Assembly (NCBI GenBank): GCA_001942415.1
Contig: MKJX01000178.1
Span: 1 to 64,000 of the forward strand
Length of the DNA: 64,000 nt
DNA from: Pseudonocardia sp. CNS-139
GTDB taxonomy: Bacteria; Actinomycetota; Actinomycetes; Mycobacteriales; Pseudonocardiaceae
Reading direction: 5' to 3'
Below the pieces are notes generated by a model that was not told the DNA's origin, searched no databases, and saw only the letters and a list, made by a program, of their open reading frames with translations. How positions within the stretch are numbered: the first letter of the stretch is position 1; every line of letters starts with the position of its first letter. Below, piece after piece: positions 8,263 through 16,345 of this stretch. The position numbers and the translations under genes are program-made.

Positions 8263-9283
8263 GTGCCCACCGACCTGCACGCCGTGCTGACCGGCCCCGG
8301 CGCGCTGGAGCTGCGCGCCGTCCCGCGTCCCGAGCCGGGTCCGGGCGACCTGCTCGTGCACCCGGATGCCGTCGGCGTCTGCGGCACCGACCTGGAGCTG
8401 TTCTCCGGCGCGATGACCTACCTGGCCAGCGGTTTCACCGCGTACCCGATCGTGCCGGGGCACGAGTGGACGGGCGTGGTGGCGGCCGTCGGCGCCGGCG
8501 TCACCGGGTTCGCGGCGGGCGACCGCGTGGTCGGCGAGTGCGCCATCGGGTGCGGCGTCTGCCCGCGCTGCGCGGCCGGGAGCCACCACCTCTGCCCCGA
8601 CCGCACCGAGACCGGCATCGCCCGCCGGGCCGGCGGCATGGCCGGCCACCTCGTCTTCCCCGCCGCATCCGCGCACCGGCTGCCGGCCGGCGCCGACCCG
8701 GCCGACGCCGCGCTCGTCGAGCCGCTCTCCGTCGCCTACCGGGCCGTCCGCCGGGCCGCGCCCGCCCGGACGAGCCGCTGGCCGTCGTCGGGGCGGGCAC
8801 GATCGGCGTGCTCTGCGCGCTGGTCGCCCGCGCGGTCGGCCTGACGGACGTGCGGCTCGTCGAGGTGGACGCCGACCGGCGCCGGTTCGCCACGGACCTC
8901 GGCCTCGACGTCACCGACACGCTCGACGAGCAGGTTCCCCGGGTGGTCGAGGCGTCCGGGTCGGCCGGCGGGATCGCGGCCGCGCTCGACGCGTGCGCCG
9001 ACGGCGGCTCGGTCGTCCTGCTCGGCCTGACCGGCGCGCCCACCACGCCCGTCGACCTCGACCGCGTGGTCGTCCGCGACCTCACCGTGCTCGGCAGCCT
9101 CGGCAGCCCGGGCGTCTGGCCGGAGGTCGTCGCGCTCGTCGCCGAGGGCAAGGTGCGACCGTCGGTGCTGGTCAGCCACCGTTTCGGGCTCACCGACGTT
9201 GCCGCTGCGTACACACTCGCCGCCCGCCGCGAGGCCGCGTCCGCAAGGTTCTCGTCCTGCCCGGAGAGGGGTCCCATGTCTGA
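8263..9283 (+). CDS. Zinc-dependent alcohol/polyol dehydrogenase (MDR family, two apparent frameshifts)
   Basis: A medium-chain dehydrogenase of about 340 residues. Visible motifs are the catalytic-zinc residues in GVCGTDLEL and Gly-His-Glu (PGHEWTGVV), the structural-zinc cluster CGVCPRCAAGSHHLC, and the nucleotide-binding GAGTIGVLCA. One C seems lost near 8771 (expected Ala-Pro-Asp-Glu-Pro-Leu) and one G near 9237; with these restored the protein ends in Gly-Ser-His-Val. It oxidises an alcohol or sugar alcohol with NAD(P). Its stop codon overlaps the start of the aldose epimerase, which suggests a sugar or polyol substrate. Confidence 0.85.
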
Positions 9284-10128
9284 GCGGATCGTCACGCTCG
9301 CGTCCGACGACGTGACGGTGACCGTGCTGCCGCAGCTCGGCGCGCGTGTGCACGGCGTCACCGCGTTCGGCACCGACCTGCTGCGCACGCCCGCGACCCG
9401 GCCGTACACCGCACCGACCCGTTCTTCTGGGGCGGCTTCCACATGGCCCCGTGGTGCAACCGGCTCGCGCCCGGCCCGGTCGCGGTCGGCCGCCGCACTG
9501 TCGACCTCGCGACGAACTTCCCGGACGGCACCGCCATCCACGGCCAGACCTACGTGACGCCGTGGGAGGAGCGCGGCGAGGGCGTGTTCGCCGCGCGCGG
9601 CAACGGGTCCGGCGGCTGGCCGTGGCCGTACGAGGTGACGCTCGCGATCACCGTGGCGGGCGCGTCGGTCCGGTTCGACTACGCGCTGACCAACACGTCC
9701 GACGACCCGATGCCCGCGGCGCCGGCTTCCACCCGTGGTTCCGGCCGCCGTCGCGGGCGCGGATCGCGGCGCGGCGGGCGTTCCCGACGAACGTCGGCAC
9801 CGAGCCGGAACCCGAACCCGTCGCCGGGCCGTTCGCCGTGACCGGGGACGGCCCGCTCGCCGACGACATCGACGCCACCTGGACCGACCTCGCCGACCCG
9901 GCCGTCGAGCTCGGGTGGCCGGGCGTCGCCGCGACCATGCGCACCGGTGTGGCCGACGCGGTGGTGGTGGCGGCGAACCCGGTGGCCCGCGGGTCGGCGG
10001 CGGTGGAGATCCAGACGCACGCCCCGGACGGCCTGCGCCGCCTGCTGGGCGGGGAGCCGTACGCGATGCACGCCCTGGACCCGGGCGCGACCTTGTCCCT
10101 CGACATCACGCTTGCCATGACGCGTTGA
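9276..10128 (+). CDS. Aldose 1-epimerase family protein (two apparent frameshifts)
   Basis: About 285 residues of the galactose-mutarotase-like beta-sandwich family. Recognisable parts are GARVHGVTAFGTDLLR, FFWGGFHMAPWCNRL (the first Arg of the active site), AIHGQTY with the catalytic His, and GAGFHPWFRP with the second His. The catalytic Glu is probably in the last third (VEIQTHAPDG). Bases are missing near 9405 and 9719 (GGGC read as GGC). Mutarotases interconvert the alpha and beta anomers of sugars. The 8-base overlap with the upstream dehydrogenase makes a two-gene operon. Confidence 0.82.
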
Positions 10129-10134
10129 CGGAAC

Positions 10135-10152
10135 CGGGGGATGGGTCCCCCG
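10135..10152. terminator. Hairpin between convergent genes
   Basis: CGGGGGA pairs perfectly with TCCCCCG across a TGGG loop, 7 bases after the epimerase stop codon. On the plus strand it is followed by ATTTCC. It probably terminates the operon and may also serve the convergent methyltransferase gene. Confidence 0.7.
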
Positions 10153-10191
10153 ATTTCCACGCTACGGGAGAGGGGCGACAGAAACGGCTGG

Positions 10192-11046
10192 TCAGGAGGT
10201 GTGGACCTCGGTCGTCCGGAGGCGGGCCTCGGCCGGGGAGTCGTGCAGCTGCTGCGGCAGGCGCAGGGTCTGCAGGCCCGTCGCCCGGGCGAGGACGTCG
10301 ACCCGGATGCCCGCGCCGGCCGGTCCCGCGTCGCGCAGGGTGTGGGACAGCTCGTGGCGCAGCTCGGGGTCGTTCAGCGCGCGCCGGCGGGCGGCGTCGT
10401 GCACGGCGTCGCCGGTGCCGGCCTGGCCGAAGTCGCCACGGTAGTGCAGCAGCACCAGCCGCCCGCCCGGGCGCAGGCTCTCGACCAGCCGTTCCAAGCC
10501 GCGGTCGAACGTGCGCGGCTCCCAGTAGTAGAGGACGTCGGAGCAGACGACGAGGTCGAACGAGCCCGCGGGCATGTCGAGCGGGAGCGTGCGGCGCTCG
10601 ACCACGACGTTGGGGCGGTCGGCGAGCGCGATCCGGGCCCGGCCCACAGCCGCGTCCGAGATGTCGACGGCGACGAGTTCGGCCGCGTAGTCGGCGAGCC
10701 GGGCCGACAGCAGGCCCTCGCCGCAGCCGACCTCCAGCACGCGGCCCCGGCCGCGCGGCGCGCCGATCTGCTCCAGCACGTCGACGACCAGGTCGTACTT
10801 GGCCATCTCGTACTCGCTGATCCCGATGCCGTAGGGGTCGGGGCGGCGGTAGAGGCGCTCGTGGCACGCGCGGCCCCAGCCGGGCTGCCACAGCCAGGCG
10901 TGCTCGGCGAGCCGGGGTTCGAGGCCCGGACGGACGGCGATCAGGCCGCGGGCGGCCAGCCGCAGCGGGGTCGTCATGATCATCAGAACGCGGCCGACGG
11001 CCAGCCGGGCCGTGCGCCGGGCACGGCCGATCACAGCGCTGAGCAT
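10192..11046 (-). CDS. SAM-dependent methyltransferase, NodS-like
   Basis: A 284-residue protein in an intact frame. Residues 1-60 are basic with a hydrophobic stretch. YRRPDPYGIGISEYEMAKYD resembles the start of NodS-type methyltransferases. The SAM-binding motif I is VLEVGCGEG, followed by ELVAVDIS (motif II), FDLVVCSDVLYYW and SLRPGGRLVLLHYRGD. The acceptor is unknown; NodS methylates an amino sugar, but many relatives do not. ATG 11046 has AGGAGG 10 bases upstream. It diverges from the MarR gene at 11148. Confidence 0.8.
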   Translation of the reverse strand: MLSAVIGRARRTARLAVGRVLMIMTTPLRLAARGLIAVRPGLEPRLAEHAWLWQPGWGRACHERLYRRPDPYGIGISEYEMAKYDLVVDVLEQIGAPRGRGRVLEVGCGEGLLSARLADYAAELVAVDISDAAVGRARIALADRPNVVVERRTLPLDMPAGSFDLVVCSDVLYYWEPRTFDRGLERLVESLRPGGRLVLLHYRGDFGQAGTGDAVHDAARRRALNDPELRHELSHTLRDAGPAGAGIRVDVLARATGLQTLRLPQQLHDSPAEARLRTTEVHTS

Positions 11047-11147
11047 GAAGAGAAGTCCTCCTGGGGAGCGGGGAGGGTGCGTCCGGTCATCGGGAGCCGA
11101 GACCGGGCCGTTACCCGCCTCGGTGCCCGTGCGGGAAGCTGAGGCCC

Positions 11148-11600
11148 GTGACCACGGAGAACGACCCCGCACCGACCCGGCCGCCCGGCACCAGCCCGTC
11201 GATCGTCGTGCTGACGCTGGCGCACCGGGTGGAGGCCGAGCTCGGCGCCGCGCTCGCGCCGCTCGGCCTCACGGTGAGCCGGCTCGGACTGCTCGGGCAC
11301 ATCTCGGGTGTGCCCGGCGCGTCGTTCAGCGACCTGGCGCGGATGTCCGGGGTGACCGTGCAGACCGTGCACACCGCGGTGAAGGCGCTGGCCGGGGCCG
11401 GCCTGGTGCGCGACGCCACCGCGCGGGCCGGGTCCGCGTCCGCGCTGGAGCTGACGGCCGCCGGCCGCGCCCTGCTCGCCGAGGCCAGGGCCGCGATCAC
11501 GACCGTGGACACCCAGCTCTTCGGCCCGGACGCCGACCCCGTACAGCGCCGCCTCGGCGAGGCCATCGCCACCGCCTTCGCCGAGCTTCAGGCCGACTGA
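11148..11600 (+). CDS. MarR-family transcriptional regulator
   Basis: A 150-residue winged-helix regulator. The N-terminal dimerisation helix (VVLTLAHRVEAELGAAL) is followed by the recognition region SFSDLARMSGVTVQTVHTAVKALAGAGLV and a wing, then a C-terminal helix. It starts at GTG and ends with TGA at 11598-11600, inside the first of two identical-type palindromes. The membrane-protein gene follows after 51 bases, so the regulator very likely controls that gene and perhaps itself. Confidence 0.88.
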   Translation: MTTENDPAPTRPPGTSPSIVVLTLAHRVEAELGAALAPLGLTVSRLGLLGHISGVPGASFSDLARMSGVTVQTVHTAVKALAGAGLVRDATARAGSASALELTAAGRALLAEARAAITTVDTQLFGPDADPVQRRLGEAIATAFAELQAD

Positions 11601-11632
11601 AGGAGCTTTGCTAGGCTTCAGGCGACCTGAAG
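11586..11632 (+). promoter_or_regulatory. Pair of CTTCAG-N5-CTGAAG operators
   Basis: CTTCAG-GCCGA-CTGAAG (11586-11602) and CTTCAG-GCGAC-CTGAAG (11616-11632) have their centres exactly 30 bases apart. The first contains the TGA stop codon of the MarR gene. The second overlaps a -10-like TAGGCT (11612-11617) before the membrane-protein gene at 11652. This fits binding by the MarR protein encoded just upstream. Confidence 0.7.
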
Positions 11633-11651
11633 GCCAACCAGTGGGGGTCCC

Positions 11652-12132
11652 ATGGAAGCCGTACTGCTGTCGCTGCACGTGCTCGCCGGCATCGTCCTCG
11701 TCGGCGGGTCGGCCGTCGCGGCGAGCCTCTTCCCGCGGTACGCGCCGGTCGCCGTCGCGGTGCCGGCCGGCGGTGGGCCGGCCGAGCCCGCCCCGGCCGA
11801 GCCGGGCGTGCGCAACCGGGCCGTCGCCGTCGCCCTGCACCGGATCACCCGCGCTACGGCATCGCCGGGGTGGTCGTGCCGGTCGCCGGGATCACGCTGG
11901 GGATTGTCCAGGGACGGATGGGCGAGATCTGGATCAGCATCGCGATGGTGCTCACCGCGCTGGCCGGCGCGCTGCTCGCGTTCCTCATCTACCCCGCCAG
12001 CGCGACGCGCTCGCCGAGCCGGACGACGGCGCCCGGCTGCGCCGCCTGAGCATGCTGACCGGGATCTACAACGTGATCTGGGCGGTCGTCGTGGTGCTCA
12101 TGATCGTGCGGCCGGGCGCGTACCCGTCCTAG
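11652..12132 (+). CDS. DUF2269-like four-helix membrane protein (two apparent frameshifts)
   Basis: About 160 residues with four hydrophobic segments: LHVLAGIVLVGGSAVAASLF, YGIAGVVVPVAGITL, ISIAMVLTALAGALLAFLIYP and IYNVIWAVVVVLMIV. A Pro/Ala-rich loop follows the first helix. Bases seem lost near 11853 (expected Arg-Arg-Tyr-Gly) and near 12000 (expected Pro-Ala-Gln-Arg-Asp). The arrangement resembles DUF2269-type integral membrane proteins of unknown role. It is the apparent target of the MarR gene upstream. Confidence 0.7.
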
Positions 12133-12353
12133 GGGGTGTCCGGTGGGTATTGGTCGATGAGAGCCGTGATGCAGGCGGCGCGGCTATCACGATCGAAGAT
12201 CCGCCGGACGCCAGCAGGGGTGCGGCGAGCAGCGCGCCCGTCGCGATCGCGACGCCGAACCGGAAGGGGAATCCGATCATGTGTGGTCCTTGTCCGAGAA
12301 GGGTGTGACAAGACCGCAGACTCCCCGGCCGCAGGTGACTCCCCGTGTGACGG
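12133..12353. other. Gene-free stretch between the DUF2269-like and flavoprotein genes
   Basis: I find no convincing gene here. A short minus-strand frame (about 12311-12129) contains a hydrophobic piece (FRFGVAIATGALLAAPLLAS) in one frame and ends Gln-Tyr-Pro-Pro-Asp-Thr-Pro in another. It could be the debris of a small membrane or secreted protein. No terminal repeats or target duplications mark it as an insertion sequence. Confidence 0.3.
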
Positions 12354-13371
12354 CTAGACCACCAGCCCATGGCGCCGGTCACCGAGCACCCGCTCGCGTT
12401 CGCGGCCTCCGCGGCCGGGCCGAACGCGTCGAGCCGGCGCCGCACGGCGGCCTCGGTGTCGGCGGAGACCAGGTCGGCGGTGATCCCGGCCGCGGCGTCC
12501 ACCCCGGACGCGGCGGCGACCGCGACGCCGGCCATCGGGTCGGTCACGTTGCCGGCCACCCACACCCCGGGCACGGCCGTGGCGCCCCGCGGCCCCGCCT
12601 CGATGCGCACCGTCGGCCCCTGCTCGACGGGCTGCAGGCCGAGCCCGGCGAGCACGGCGCTGTGCGCGACGAACCGCGGCCCGACGGCGAGCGCCCGCAC
12701 CGGCACGACCGGGCCGCCGGCCAGCCGCACGCCGCGCAGCTCGTCGTCCCGGACGTCGAGGCCCGTCACCTCGCCCTCCACCACCGCGACGCCGCGGGCG
12801 GCGAGCCGCTCCCACTCCTCGTCGGTGGGCTCGGGGCCGGTGTGCCGGAACAGCGTGACGTCCGGCGACCACTGCCGGAACAGCTGCGCCTGGTGCACCG
12901 CCATCGGACCGCCGCCCAGCACGCCGATCGGCCGGCCGCGGACCTCCCAGCCGTGGCAGAAGGGGCAGTGCAGCACGTCGCGGCCGAAGCGTTCACGCAG
13001 GCCGGGCACGGCGGGCAGCTCGTCGGCGAGCCCGGTGGTGACGAGCAGGCGGCGGGCGGTGAAGGTGCGGCCGTCCTCGGTGTCGACGGCGAACCGCTCG
13101 CGTCGCGGCGCGCGCCGACCACCCGCGCCGGGAGGACGCGACCGCCGTAGCGCTCGACCTCCTCCACGCCCGCGGCCAGCAGTTCGCGGGGCGGCGTACC
13201 CTCGCGGCCGAGGTAGCCGTGCACGCCGGCGGCCGGCGCGTTGCGCGGCTCCCCCGCGTCGAGCACGATCACCGACCACAGAGCCCTGGCCAGCGTCAAC
13301 GCCGCGGAGAGCCCGGCGACCCCGCCGCCGACGACCAGGACGTCCACCGGGGATCCAGATGTGTCGCTCAT
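12354..13371 (-). CDS. Thioredoxin-reductase-like FAD/NAD(P)-dependent flavoprotein (two apparent frameshifts)
   Basis: About 340 residues. The FAD-binding VLVVGGGVAGLSAALTLARA is at the N-terminus, followed by GEPRNAPAAGVHGYLG. The second Rossmann motif is GVLGGGPMAVHQA, and the C-terminal FAD contact is PGVWVAGNVTDP. The segment LHCPFCHGWEV is the redox-site region: it has Cys-Pro-Phe-Cys, close to the thioredoxin-reductase CXXC. Bases are missing near 13098 and 12398; with these restored the end reads ERVLGDRRHGLVV, the usual end of this group. It probably reduces a disulfide or a small electrophile in the cytoplasm. A perfect palindrome lies about 40-60 bases upstream. Confidence 0.85.
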
Positions 13372-13389
13372 GGCGCCACTGTGCGGCCG

Positions 13390-13431
13390 ACTTGCTGAAA
13401 TCGCAACCGAACTTGCTGGAACAGCAAGTTC
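13390..13431 (-). promoter_or_regulatory. Palindromic operator upstream of the flavoprotein gene
   Basis: GAACTTGCTG (13409-13418) and CAGCAAGTTC (13422-13431) are perfect complementary arms around GAA. A weaker half-conserved copy (ACTTGCTG...CGCAA) lies at 13390-13406. The position 19-60 bases before ATG 13371 suits an operator. The cognate regulator is not obvious in the window. Confidence 0.6.
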
Positions 13432-13606
13432 GCGGACGCACCTCTCCCCGCGCGCCGGGGGGTCACCCCGATCACAAACGCTACCCGTGGGCCCCGACAG
13501 GACCGGCGTCCTTACGCGCGGAGCTGTCCACAGGAACCGGGATCGGGCGCCGCCACGCCGCCGACCAAGGTCACTTTGTCGGGCCTTGCCCTTACGATCA
13601 CCGCCC

Positions 13607-13822
13607 GTGACCGACAGGCGCCTTCCGTCCACCTTCTCGTGTGGCGGCTGTGCCGCCATCTGGGCAGGAACGGACCGCGCCCACTGCGGAACGTGCCACG
13701 AGACCTGGGACGACGTCACCCTCTACGACCAACACCGCCCGCGCGGCGTCTGCCAGCGTCCGGCCGACATGGGCCTCGTCTCGACGAAGAACGGGATCTG
13801 GCAGCGGCCCGACTCGGCGTGA
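13607..13822 (+). CDS. FDXHR-type putative zinc-binding protein
   Basis: A 71-residue protein. It has two Cys-X2-Cys pairs (SCGGCAAIW and HCGTCHETW), then TLYDQHRPRGVC, which matches the Phe/Tyr-Asp-X-His-Arg motif that names the FDXHR family, and a closing Gly-Leu...Gly-Ile-Trp. The cysteines and histidines should bind one or two zinc ions. FDXHR proteins are common on actinobacterial mobile DNA and phages, and their role is unknown. A TACGAT -10-like element ends 8 bases before GTG 13607, so the mRNA may be leaderless. Confidence 0.8.
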   Translation: MTDRRLPSTFSCGGCAAIWAGTDRAHCGTCHETWDDVTLYDQHRPRGVCQRPADMGLVSTKNGIWQRPDSA

Positions 13823-13846
13823 GTCCGGCGGGCTCGGCGGCCGGAC
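13823..13846. terminator. Hairpin between convergent small genes
   Basis: GTCCGGC (13823-13829) pairs with GCCGGAC (13840-13846) across a 10-base loop, directly after the FDXHR stop codon and 4 bases before the convergent stop codon at 13850. Confidence 0.5.
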
Positions 13847-13849
13847 GCG

Positions 13850-14077
13850 TCAGAGCGCCGCGACGTCCGTCCAGACCCGCCAGGCCGCCAGCAGCACCAG
13901 GCCGGCGCCGAGCCCGCGGGCGACCGCGAGCCGGGCGGCGGCGCCGGGGCGCAGCGCGGGCACGCCGAACGCGTGGTTCAGCGCCGTGGTGAGCCGGACG
14001 GGGGCGAGCAGCAACGCGCCGCCCAGCGCCAGGCACCCCACGACCTCGGCCAGCGCCACCAGCCCGAACGCCAGCAC
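13850..14077 (-). CDS. Small two- or three-helix membrane protein
   Basis: A 75-residue protein starting at GTG 14077. It is strongly hydrophobic: VLAFGLVALAEVVGCLALGG, then GGALLLAPVRL, and near the C-terminus ARGLGAGLVLLAAWRVW. Length and pattern resemble DUF4267/DUF4345-like membrane proteins, but I cannot assign a family. A long hairpin element sits just upstream. Confidence 0.5.
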   Translation of the reverse strand: MLAFGLVALAEVVGCLALGGALLLAPVRLTTALNHAFGVPALRPGAAARLAVARGLGAGLVLLAAWRVWTDVAAL

Positions 14078-14089
14078 GAGCCCCCGCGC

Positions 14090-14146
14090 ATTGCAGCAAA
14101 GCCACCCCGACGCAGCCTCGCCGCATGAGGGTGGCTTTGCTGCAAT
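14090..14146. repeat. Perfect 18-bp inverted repeat with 21-base loop
   Basis: ATTGCAGCAAAGCCACCC (14090-14107) is the exact complement of 14129-14146. It stands between two minus-strand genes, 20 bases after the end of one and 13 bases before the start of the next. The A/T-containing stem is unlike the local GC-rich sequence, which suggests a repeated palindromic element rather than a simple terminator, though it could end transcription of the gene at 14166-14451. Confidence 0.7.
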
Positions 14147-14165
14147 CCGGGGCCGGGGACTCCGG

Positions 14166-14451
14166 TCAGTCGTGGCGCAGCGGCGGGATGCGCGTGAGCT
14201 CCGCGCGCACGAGCGCGAGCTGGTGCGCGACCTCGGCGGCGATCAGCTCCGCGTGCAGCTCGCCGTGGTCGGCGGGCGAGAGCGAGCGGTGCCGCGTGAC
14301 GATGCTCTCCAGCGCGTCGAGGAACCGGGCGCTGACGTGCGCACGGCGCTCCGCGCGGGTGGAGGCCCGCTCGGCGGGCGGCGCGGGCGGGGGCGGGGGC
14401 GGGCTCGGACGGGGTGGCGTCCGGGGACAACGGTGTCGAAAGGACGTTCAC
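14166..14451 (-). CDS. Hypothetical helical protein (one apparent frameshift)
   Basis: About 95 residues from GTG 14451, which has a GGAGA site 5 bases upstream. The N-terminus is VNVLSTPLSPDATPSEPAPAPA. After a base lost in the Pro/Ala-coding GGGGGC repeats near 14390, the rest is helical and charged: RAERRAHVSARFLDALE, then SLSPADHGELHAELIAAEVA and a final Leu-Arg-His-Asp. I do not recognise the family. It is cytoplasmic by composition. Confidence 0.5.
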
Positions 14452-14507
14452 GACTTCTCCTGAAGTTGCCGGCGGGGGCGGACGAGGGGAGGGAACCGGT
14501 GCGCGGT

Positions 14508-14594
14508 TCAGCGACAGAACTCGTCGAAGGCGCTCTCCCGCCGGGACGGCCAGAAGCGCTCGATGCAGGAGCGCAGTTCGGCCATGCAACCCAT
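14508..14594 (-). CDS. Possible 28-residue peptide
   Basis: A short frame from ATG 14594 encodes a peptide with three cysteines: MGCMAELRSC, then a middle of mixed charge, ending AFDEFCR. It precedes the hypothetical gene at 14451 in the same direction, 57 bases away, and could be a leader or small protein. The evidence is only the frame and its composition. Confidence 0.3.
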   Translation of the reverse strand: MGCMAELRSCIERFWPSRRESAFDEFCR

Positions 14595-14733
14595 GATGGC
14601 GAGCGGGCGGTCCGGTCGCAACGTCGTTCGCCTGGGACGACCGGCACAGCAGGCCCGATCGCGGGCGGGTGCCGGGCAGATCACAGGCGCATCACCGCAC
14701 CCGTGACGCAGGCCACCCGCCTTCGCCGGGCAC

Positions 14734-14768
14734 TTGTCGGGGCGAGAAGCGCGCATAGCGTCAATTGC
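14734..14768 (+). promoter_or_regulatory. Leaderless promoter of the monooxygenase leader region
   Basis: TTGTCG (14734-14739) and TAGCGT (14756-14761) are 16 bases apart. The -10 element ends 7 bases before GTG 14769, so the transcript should begin at that codon. Confidence 0.55.
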
Positions 14769-14882
14769 GTGCCCGGGACGCCGTTGGTCGGCCGCCTTTT
14801 CCTCGACCTCATGCGGGTGCACAGCGCACGTAGTCAGACACAGCGCACGTTGTCGGAATTGACCGCACATTTCCCCGCGTGA
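14769..14882 (+). CDS. Putative regulatory leader peptide
   Basis: A 37-residue frame that starts at a leaderless GTG and ends 28 bases before the first monooxygenase gene. Its core, VGRLFLDLMRVHSAR, resembles the short actinobacterial 'putative leader peptides' (consensus like RRLYVDLMRVASA) found upstream of sulfur-assimilation and flavin-monooxygenase operons. The usual Cys after the core is absent here, and the frame runs on for another 20 residues. Translation of such a peptide could tune downstream expression. The function is inferred from position and resemblance only. Confidence 0.42.
   Translation: MPGTPLVGRLFLDLMRVHSARSQTQRTLSELTAHFPA
14820..14857 (+). repeat. Two 19-bp direct repeats in the leader region
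   Basis: CACAGCGCACGTAGTCAGA is followed at once by CACAGCGCACGTTGTCGGA (17 of 19 identical). They lie between the leader promoter and the monooxygenase genes and could bind a regulator or affect ribosome movement on the leader. Confidence 0.6.
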
Positions 14883-14910
14883 TCTCCGTCCGTTCCGCTG
14901 AGAGGCACCC

Positions 14911-16334
14911 ATGGGTTCACCGACGCCCGATCTGCACGTCGCCGTCGCGCTGGACGGCGCCGGCTGGCACCCGCCGCCTGGCGCGAGCGGCCGCCCGGCC
15001 CGCGAGCTGTTCTCCCCGCCTACTGGGCAGGGCTGGCCGCACCGCGGAGCGCGGGCTGCTCGACCTCGTCACGGTCGACGACGGCGTCGCCCTCCAGTCG
15101 CACCGGCCGGCGTGCCGGACGCACCGACGCCCGATCTGCACGTCGCCGTCGCGCTGGACGGCGCCGGCTGGCACCCCGCCGCCTGGCGCGAGCCGGCCGC
15201 CCGGCCCCGCGAGCTGTTCTCCCCCGCCTACTGGGCAGGGCTGGTCCGCACCGCGGAGCGCGGGCTGCTCGACCTCGTCACGGTCGACGACGCGCTCGCC
15301 CTCCAGTCGCACCGGCCCGGCGTGCCGGACGAACGCGTCGACGAGGTGCGCGGCCGGCTCGACGCGCTGCTCGTCGCGGCCTTCACCGCGCCGCTGACCA
15401 GCCGGATCGGGCTGGTGCCGACCGTCACGACCACCCACACCGAGCCGTTCCACGTCGCGAAGGCGCTCGCCACGCTCGACCACACCTCGCGCGGGCGCGC
15501 CGGGTGGCAGGCGCGCGTCTCGGGGCAGGCGGCCGAGGCCGCGCACTTCGGGCGCCGCAGCGTGCCCGGCTACACGCCCGCCGACCTCGCCGACCGGGCC
15601 GCGGGGATGCCGCCGGAGCTGGCCGACCTGTTCACCGAGGCCGGCGACGTGATCGAGGTCGTGCGGCGGCTGTGGGACTCCTGGGAGGACGACGCCGAGA
15701 TCCGCGACGTCGCCACGCGCCGGTTCGTCGACCGCACGAAGGTGCACCGCGTCGACTTCGCGAGCCGGTTCTTCGCGGTGCGCGGCCCGTCGATCACGCC
15801 GCGCCCGCCGCAGGGCCAGCCGGTGGTGAGCCTGCTCGCGCACCGCCGCGAGCCCTACGAGCTGGCCGCCCGCGGCGCCGATCTGGTGTTCGTCACCCCG
15901 ACACCGGAGCACGGCGCCGAGGCCGTGCTCGCCGACGTCGCGCGGGCCGTCGCCGACATCGGGCGGGCCGGCGAGCCGCTGCACGTGTACGCCGACGCCG
16001 TCGTGGTGCTGGACGCGCCCGGCGAACCCGGCGCCGCCCGGCTGCACCGGCTGGAGGACGTCGCGGGCGAGGAGTACCGCAGCGACACCACGGTCTTCGC
16101 CGGATCCGCCGCGGAGCTGGCCGACCTCGTCGCGGCCTGGCACGCGCTGGGCTACCGCGGGGTGCGGCTGCGGCCCGCGGTGCTGCCCGACGACCTCGAC
16201 CGGACGTCGCCGACCTGGTGCCCGAGCTGCAGCGCCGGGGCCTCTTCCGCACCGCCTACCCGGACGCCCCGTCGCTGCGCGGGCTGCTGGGCCTGCCCAC
16301 CACGGTGCCCAACCGTTACGCCGTCGACGCCTGA
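14911..16334 (+). CDS. LLM-class flavin-dependent monooxygenase 1 (contains a tandem duplication)
   Basis: A luciferase-like TIM-barrel monooxygenase. Without the duplicated 204 bases it is about 400 residues. Features include HVAVALDGAGWHP at the start, RIGLVPTVTTTHTEPFHVAKALATLDHTSRGRAGWQ, VVRRLWDSWEDDAE and RFVDRTKVHRVDF, typical of the NtaA/SnaA/DszA branch. These enzymes use reduced FMN and oxygen to oxidise organosulfur or amino compounds. The N-terminal ~67 codons are present twice (14919-15330); the first copy is degenerate. Another base is missing near 16205. It is first in a three-gene operon. Confidence 0.82.
14919..15330 (+). repeat. Tandem duplication of the monooxygenase 5' end
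   Basis: Copy A is 14919-15120 and copy B is 15123-15330. They are nearly identical, but A lacks six bases of B: CCCC read as CCC (twice), CC as C, CCCCC as CCCC, CCC as CC, and one T. There is also a small substitution patch near 15082. Six losses keep the frame open overall. B encodes normal family sequence, while A is scrambled between its ends. Confidence 0.9.
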
Positions 16335-16345
16335 GAGGACCGTCC

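Noticed and set aside
8263..10128. Complete sugar-catabolic cluster
   Set aside because: Only a dehydrogenase and an epimerase are present; no transporter, kinase or regulator adjoins.
12133..12353. Possible transposase remnant
   Set aside because: Only a few residues resemble anything; no terminal repeats, target duplication or frame longer than about 60 codons.
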